Position numbers and translations under genes: made by a program
Part shown: piece by piece, positions 43,721 through 64,000 of the stretch
How the letters are laid out: every line of letters starts with the position of its first letter
How positions within the stretch are numbered: position 1 is the first letter of the stretch
The notes under the pieces: generated by a model
What the model was told of the DNA's origin: nothing
The model's database searches: none
What the model saw: only the letters and a program-made list of their open reading frames with translations
Assembly (NCBI GenBank): GCA_037783545.1
Contig: JBBELK010001218.1
Coordinates: forward strand, 1-64,000
DNA: 64,000 nt
Source: Henricia sp. BOLD:AAB3569
Lineage: Eukaryota > Echinodermata > Asteroidea > Spinulosida > Echinasteridae
Direction: 5' to 3'

Positions 43721-44648
43721 GGTCGATTTCACTAACGTTTACGATTCTTCGTAACTCGATATGCGATGGGTTACTGCTCCGTAACTCATGTTTCGTCCTA
43801 AGAACAATTTCAAGAAACTTGCGATGGGTTTAACGATGCATATCTGCCATGGCAACGCACCGTAAGCTACGGTGAGGCAATGGGTCATCGTAGCGTACAT
43901 TTTGACCAACGATGATCGTTGTTTTTGCCGTTTTTGGAAGATGAGACTTACTCTGGCTCCCCCAAAAACTGATTGCCACTCTTGTTAGATTCTATGCTAC
44001 GCGATATAAACAAGAAAACATGTATATTACGGTACCTACGATTTTTAAGCTGGGGACAAAGTGTCGCTTCAAAACTGTTCAGTGTCCGATGTTTTCACTG
44101 CATGCATGCAAAAACACGAAACATATGCAGTTGGCCATCCATTACATTGTCTACGTCGGCCACAAAGTCGTGTACGTACGTACGCGTGGAATACAAATTT
44201 GAATGACATTGAGCTATATATATAACTGGAGACGGCATCTGGCTAAAGTCATGTACGTACGTACGCGTGGAATACAAATTTGAATGATGCCACTGTGTTC
44301 TACGCGCGACTTTAAAACGCGCAAAACAAATAGCGCTCACGCGCTCTGTGACTGCACGAAATGGTACGCGTCCAGTAAGCTGCGCGCCACATTTAACGCG
44401 CGCGCTTGCACTACGCAGAACGGACACAGAGACTTTTTGAAGTCGTGTAGCCGACGACCGTTTTATTAAAAACTTATTTCAGAACAGCAAACAGCCTTAG
44501 AGTAAATATGCAAATAGCCCTAATCGATAATCGAACGCATCGCGCTTACGATAGGTTTGGTGAAATTCACCGCAGCACCCATCGTAGCCACGATCCATCG
44601 TAAACTTATTATGGACCTTAACTTACGAAGAGTTTAGTGAAATCGACC
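43721..44648. mobile_element. GGTCGATTTCAC-ended element (928 bp)
   Basis: GGTCGATTTCACTAA and TTAGTGAAATCGACC are perfect inverted ends; CCAGG flanks both (43716-43720, 44649-44653). TTCGTAA.T and CGATGG words recur inverted inside. The centre contains a duplicated stretch (GTACGTACGTACGCGTGGAA at about 44172 and 44252). Ends resemble those of 51247-51867. No transposase seen. Confidence 0.65.
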
Positions 44649-44653
44649 CCAGG

Positions 44654-46985
44654 TTACCGGTACATTGGAAATTTGTACACATGGTTTTTAGAATGGCATG
44701 TTGTCACACTATTATTTGTAACTCTTTTTTGGCCTAATTAAGTTATATCTCTTCAGAACAACTGAAACTGATTTCTTTTATTTTGAGACCAGACAAAGGT
44801 ATTTTCTGAAAATATGGTCCGTGTTGCCAAAATGGCACTTCTATTTTATCTTGGATGTTTGAAAAAAAAACCTGAAATTGCAAGCGCGCAGCGTAAAGCC
44901 ATTACGGCGTGGGATTCACACGGGTCATGTTTTTTTGCTAAAAAAACCTAAAAATTCACATCCCTGATTTTATACGAGTGTCTTCCACAAAGATATTTCA
45001 TTTGAATGATTTAAAGTTCAACCTGTTTATTATTGAGACATGTACAAGCACGGCCACTGGAACAGAAACATGAAAATCATACTGCAGTAACCTCTCGTTA
45101 TAACACCCTCTGATATAAAGCTCATTTTTCTACGTTCCCAGCCATTTTTGTTGTTGCATTGTGTATGCACTGGTTATACATGTAGTGCTCTCTGGATGTA
45201 ATGCTGAAATTATTTCAGTCCCTTGAAGAGTGCTATGAGAGTTTACTGTATTGTACAAATGCCTTGAGCTTTTCTGGAAATACGAGGATAACTTTTATGT
45301 ACGTACAATTACGCTAAACAAATTTTAAATACTGTCGTGTCATCCTGGCTATACTTTAGTAGGATTTAAAACTAACTTTGCTCTATATAATTCCATGTAT
45401 TTTCTATTTAATTCTGTGTATTAAATAGTATACAAATAATGGATGTTTACGAGTTCAATGGTACAAATATTTTCATGAGTTGCGGAACAATTCCATCCTT
45501 TCAATAAATGAAAAACATTCATTATTTGTTTTATATAACGGCCAAAAAGATCATGTCGGCCTGAGAATATAAAACAAGACCCTAGTCCCCCCACATGCAA
45601 ACGGGTCTGCTTCAGCAAGGTCACATGCAATGGGAAAAAAATCATATGGAACAAAAATGCACGGTTGGTGACGTACATGTAGCATTAAATTGTTAAACTC
45701 CATGTGACCTGCTATCATCCAATCAAATGACAGGGATCTACACTACTTGGGCGTTATATAATTAGGTATGTTGCAGTATTTGCTACTTTTAGGGGGTTTA
45801 GCAATTGAGCTTTAAAAAAAATGTTGGCCTCAAGCCCAGGCCCTTTGTATACAAACACATGCAGCATGTATTTGTTTTTAGTCAGTCTGTAAAATGAGTG
45901 CACACTTTTGTAAAAACCACCTTATCTGCTTATTAATTTCCTCCAAAAAGGTACCATATTGGAAAGGACAATAAAAATCATGTGTTTGTCACAATTAACG
46001 CTATCAATTACTTTGATCAAGGATTTTGTAAACTAATCACTGCAACTGATACTATGGATTGAAGCTATATGTATTTCTGTTGTAATAATAAAATGTCATG
46101 AAATATCAACACATCAAAAGATCCAGGTTCTTCAGTTCCCATGTTTATTTTGAAAGAGTATGTCTAAAATGTATATTACACTTTTAAAAATATGTAATAG
46201 TACCCTACATGTATTTGTGCATACAGATGGGTACAGTGTTTACAGACCTGTGCATTACAATTATCATCCTGAGATCTCACGGAATTTCCACTCTGCAAAG
46301 CAACGTTACAATACCCTAAGGAAATCCACGCAAATCTGTGGAGTGAGCAAGCTGTTGTCTTGAGCCAACTCACGCCCGCGTCATTTTGATGTAATTTAAT
46401 CAATTAGGTCATGTTATGCTGAAAAGAAACGATTTCTATACTTTCCAGAAATTGTATTGGGTTCCTTATGACTGTCCCATTCCTACCAAACTTTCAAACG
46501 ACTATCTTAATTTACTCCGCAGTTTTTCAAATTAATAACAGGGATGCATGCTGACGAATGTAATGGAACGGATTCCCCAGTATGCTTTAAATAGCAGCGG
46601 ATAACGGCCAATATTACCGAGTACATGTATCACATGCATGCACGGTGTTTACAATCTGCGCGCGTTACATTTGAATGCCTGCAATCATGCTGCAATGCAC
46701 TCTTAAGCGTCCAGCAGAGGCGACAAGATTTCTGTCGCTTGTTCCACTGCGAAATGGGGCCGGTTTCAACAGGGCCACTGTACGCAGGAGTTATGGAGTG
46801 CGTTAAAGGGGCACTGTTGCAAGAGGATGTACAATTATATGCACAGCATTATATATAACCTCTTCCAAAATCTGCATGACTGTATTGTATTGAAAACATT
46901 TTTATCAATACATATCAATGTTTAATACTATTTTGACAGTAAACCAAATGAGGCACAACAAACAACTTAATAAAATAGGCAAAGG
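44654..46985. other. Intergenic interval with one recognised MITE
   Basis: Between the convergent Death-SEFIR and TTLL1 genes. Apart from the pogo-type MITE at 45085-45248 it shows no supported gene; the short frames lack splice-consistent neighbours and domain signatures. Confidence 0.35.
45085..45248. mobile_element. Pogo/Tigger-type MITE, CAGTAAACTCTCG family, copy 2
   Basis: CAGTAACCTCTCGTTATAAC at the left, GAGAGTTTACTG at the right followed by TA; interior like 30098-30260. Confidence 0.7.
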
Positions 46986-46991
46986 TTTATT
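46986..46991 (-). terminator. Candidate polyadenylation signal for TTLL1
   Basis: AATAAA on the minus strand, about 1.46 kb after the TTLL1 stop. The intervening DNA has no strong repeat signature except a short fragment near 48243-48285 shared with 57738-57780. A nearer or alternative site cannot be excluded. Confidence 0.3.
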
Positions 46992-48446
46992 ACAAAAAAA
47001 CCACAAATATATACATACACATATGGCCAAACACATTTTACAACTTTGCCAGAACTGTGTAAATGCAAAACTGAATTGAGTGCACTGCAGTCACACAAAC
47101 ATTTACCAAACTGGCTTCCGGCAAAGTCTAAATCGATAGCTGAACCGAACAAAACAAGCCCTGAATACAATGATTCTGGTTTCATTAATCGTAGTACATG
47201 TATCCCAAGGCCAGTTTAACATTGACCTGGGAATTCTGAGCAGAGAGAAAGGACTTTGTTCTCCATAATACCTCAAATGCCCTACTTCCACGTTAAAACC
47301 TGGAAGTTGCATGCCTAGCACTGGCAGTTTCGGTTTCGGACAATTGACATAAAATGTAAGTGCAAAGATCAAGGCACACTGGAGCATACCAGGGTAAAAG
47401 AAAATTATAAATGCTCAGTGCATACTTAAAATGGGTACAAATTCCACACACTTTTGCCACTAATTCTTCCTAGATTATTATTGCCCCAGAAAGTGTAAAT
47501 TTGGTGAAGAAACATAAATTTAGTAGCGAGAAAATTGACATGTTTTTCTTTTAAAACACTTCAAATTTTATGTTATGTGCTTCATCAGTCTCAACTGGCA
47601 AACGTGATGTATGTCATTTTCTTCCTGTTACATGTATGTGCTAGTTTTTTCATCATCATTCTCAGGTAATGAAAACTTTTCTCAACGGAACCAAATTTTA
47701 AGGGTTGAACATTTTTTTATTTGAGTCTGCCAAAAATGAAATGCATTTTTTTGTCATTTTGAGGACGGAATTGTATTTCAGCACTACAGAAACCTAAGAC
47801 TAAGCTTACATGGAGCATACATGGCCAGAACAACAAAAGTACCCTACATGAATTCAAGTTGCAGCATTTAGACTCATTTTGAAATTAGTGGGAACAAATT
47901 TACTGTCATGACTACATGACTTAATTGGCTTGGCATTGGTTTAAAATGCTTTGACTTATCTAGCCTTTTGACAAGGCCTCGTGAATTTGGGCAATTTAGT
48001 GACTTGAGTAGAGGCCTATTTCGAACTTTGAGGAAATGTTATGTTTTTTTTTGCACATACAGGTCAACTACTTGCATGTAATGAATAACGTAGCAGTAGG
48101 TAGTTTGAAAAAGGCCTTATGGCAAGACAGAAGGCGTAACGTTCGCCAGCCTTTGTATACTAGTCTCCGCTCAAGATGCCCAATTGTCTCACATTTTACC
48201 AAACAATATAACCCAAAGCCATACGGCCTTGCCAAAAGGCTATAACTTGACTTGACACTTGAGCAGAGGGAGACTTGTTACAACCCTGCAATTTGGCAAG
48301 GGCAGCACACTAATTCCTCCAAATCTGAAATCTCACCGGGGAGGATCGACGTACAAGGGGCGCAAATGCCCTTATGGTGCCTGTTGTGCAAAGGGTCTTT
48401 GCAAGGCCATCCAACTTTAACGTGCACCGTTGGGTTACTAGCCCTT

Positions 48447-63502
<15,056 letters not shown>

Positions 63503-63654
63503 TTAAAAAAATATTCAAGAGGTATGTTGGTATATTGGTGTGCTATGTGGTTGCCCTTAACTACTTTCTTAAAGGAAGGGACAACACTTGTTTGAAGTTA
63601 TCTACGAATTTAATCAAAAATATTACTGATGTATTGACCGGTGCATAAACCTTC

Positions 63655-63842
63655 CAGGGGCGGATCCAGGAATTTTTTCAGGAGGGGGTTTTGCCACCAG
63701 GGAGGGGTTTTGCCCGTCAGATTTTTATGTCAGCTTGTTTCGGACAGGCGGACACACAAAAAATGCATTACATTATATTTGTTGGTGTCGGAGCAGGGAG
63801 GGGTTTTGACCACCAAAAACCCCACCTCTGGATCCGCGCCTG
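63655..63842. mobile_element. CAGGSGCGGATCC-family MITE, copy 2
   Basis: CAGGGGCGGATCCAGGAATT to GGATCCGCGCCTG; opposite orientation to 31768-31933 with the same TTTTGCCCGTCAGATTTTTA and GTTTCGGACAGGCGGACACA interior. Confidence 0.75.
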
Positions 63843-64000
63843 CCTTCATGAGAATCAGAGAACCTTGTTTTCACTGTCGGCAACGGTGAACCAATTAATT
63901 TTAATGATACACTCTGCAACTAATGCAACTACCGGTATATGCTGCGCCATGTTTGAAAGGGATGATGACGTCATCAACCATGTAACGATTGCATGGATGA

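Overview
This is eukaryotic nuclear DNA with spliced genes, long repeat-filled introns, tRNA-derived SINEs, L2-like and DIRS-like retroelements and very many short inverted-repeat (MITE-like) insertions. The gene content is a ciliary tubulin polyglutamylase, an IL-17-type SEFIR adaptor and an HSD17B1/RDH8-type dehydrogenase. With the frequent ACATGTACATGTA-type sequence, this suggests a marine invertebrate deuterostome (lancelet, hemichordate or echinoderm). That assignment is inference.

Three protein-coding genes could be assembled exon by exon. (1) A five-exon short-chain dehydrogenase (- strand, 16161 to 7845, 281 aa) is complete with all catalytic motifs. (2) A six-exon adaptor (+ strand, 25920 to 40211, 474 aa) has an N-terminal Death domain and a C-terminal SEFIR domain closely resembling that of Act1/CIKS (TRAF3IP2). 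(3) The C-terminal part of TTLL1 (- strand, six exons from 63457 to 48447) carries the ATP-grasp signature; its N-terminus lies beyond the right edge. Genes 1 and 2 are divergent; genes 2 and 3 converge tail to tail. An unrecognised terminal exon (+) sits at the left edge (3-239).

Layout: 1-240 terminal exon; 240-2510 promoter-like DNA and nested palindromic MITEs; 2513-3092 an orphan duplicate of exon 1 of the dehydrogenase; 3.2-7.2 kb nested hAT-like, CACTG-ended and TTAA-flanked elements; 7.8-16.2 kb dehydrogenase, whose first intron holds a dead L2-like LINE; 16.6-18.6 kb a broken DIRS-like element; 19-25.5 kb SINEs, a transposase relic and hairpin MITEs; 25.9-40.2 kb the Death-SEFIR gene, with a very large palindrome in intron 1 and a 5.3-kb Helitron/Helentron-like insertion of ~1-kb tandem units in intron 5; 40.3-47 kb MITEs; 48.4-64 kb TTLL1, with introns full of nested foldback elements and minisatellites.

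The most unusual items are the Death+SEFIR domain pairing, the rolling-circle-like element whose insertion site can be compared with a neighbouring unfilled copy and which carries many TGACGTCA palindromes, and two sequence-unrelated foldback families that share GGGTYTGTCCA termini and 4-bp target duplications. All family assignments come from reading the sequence by eye; no database search was run.
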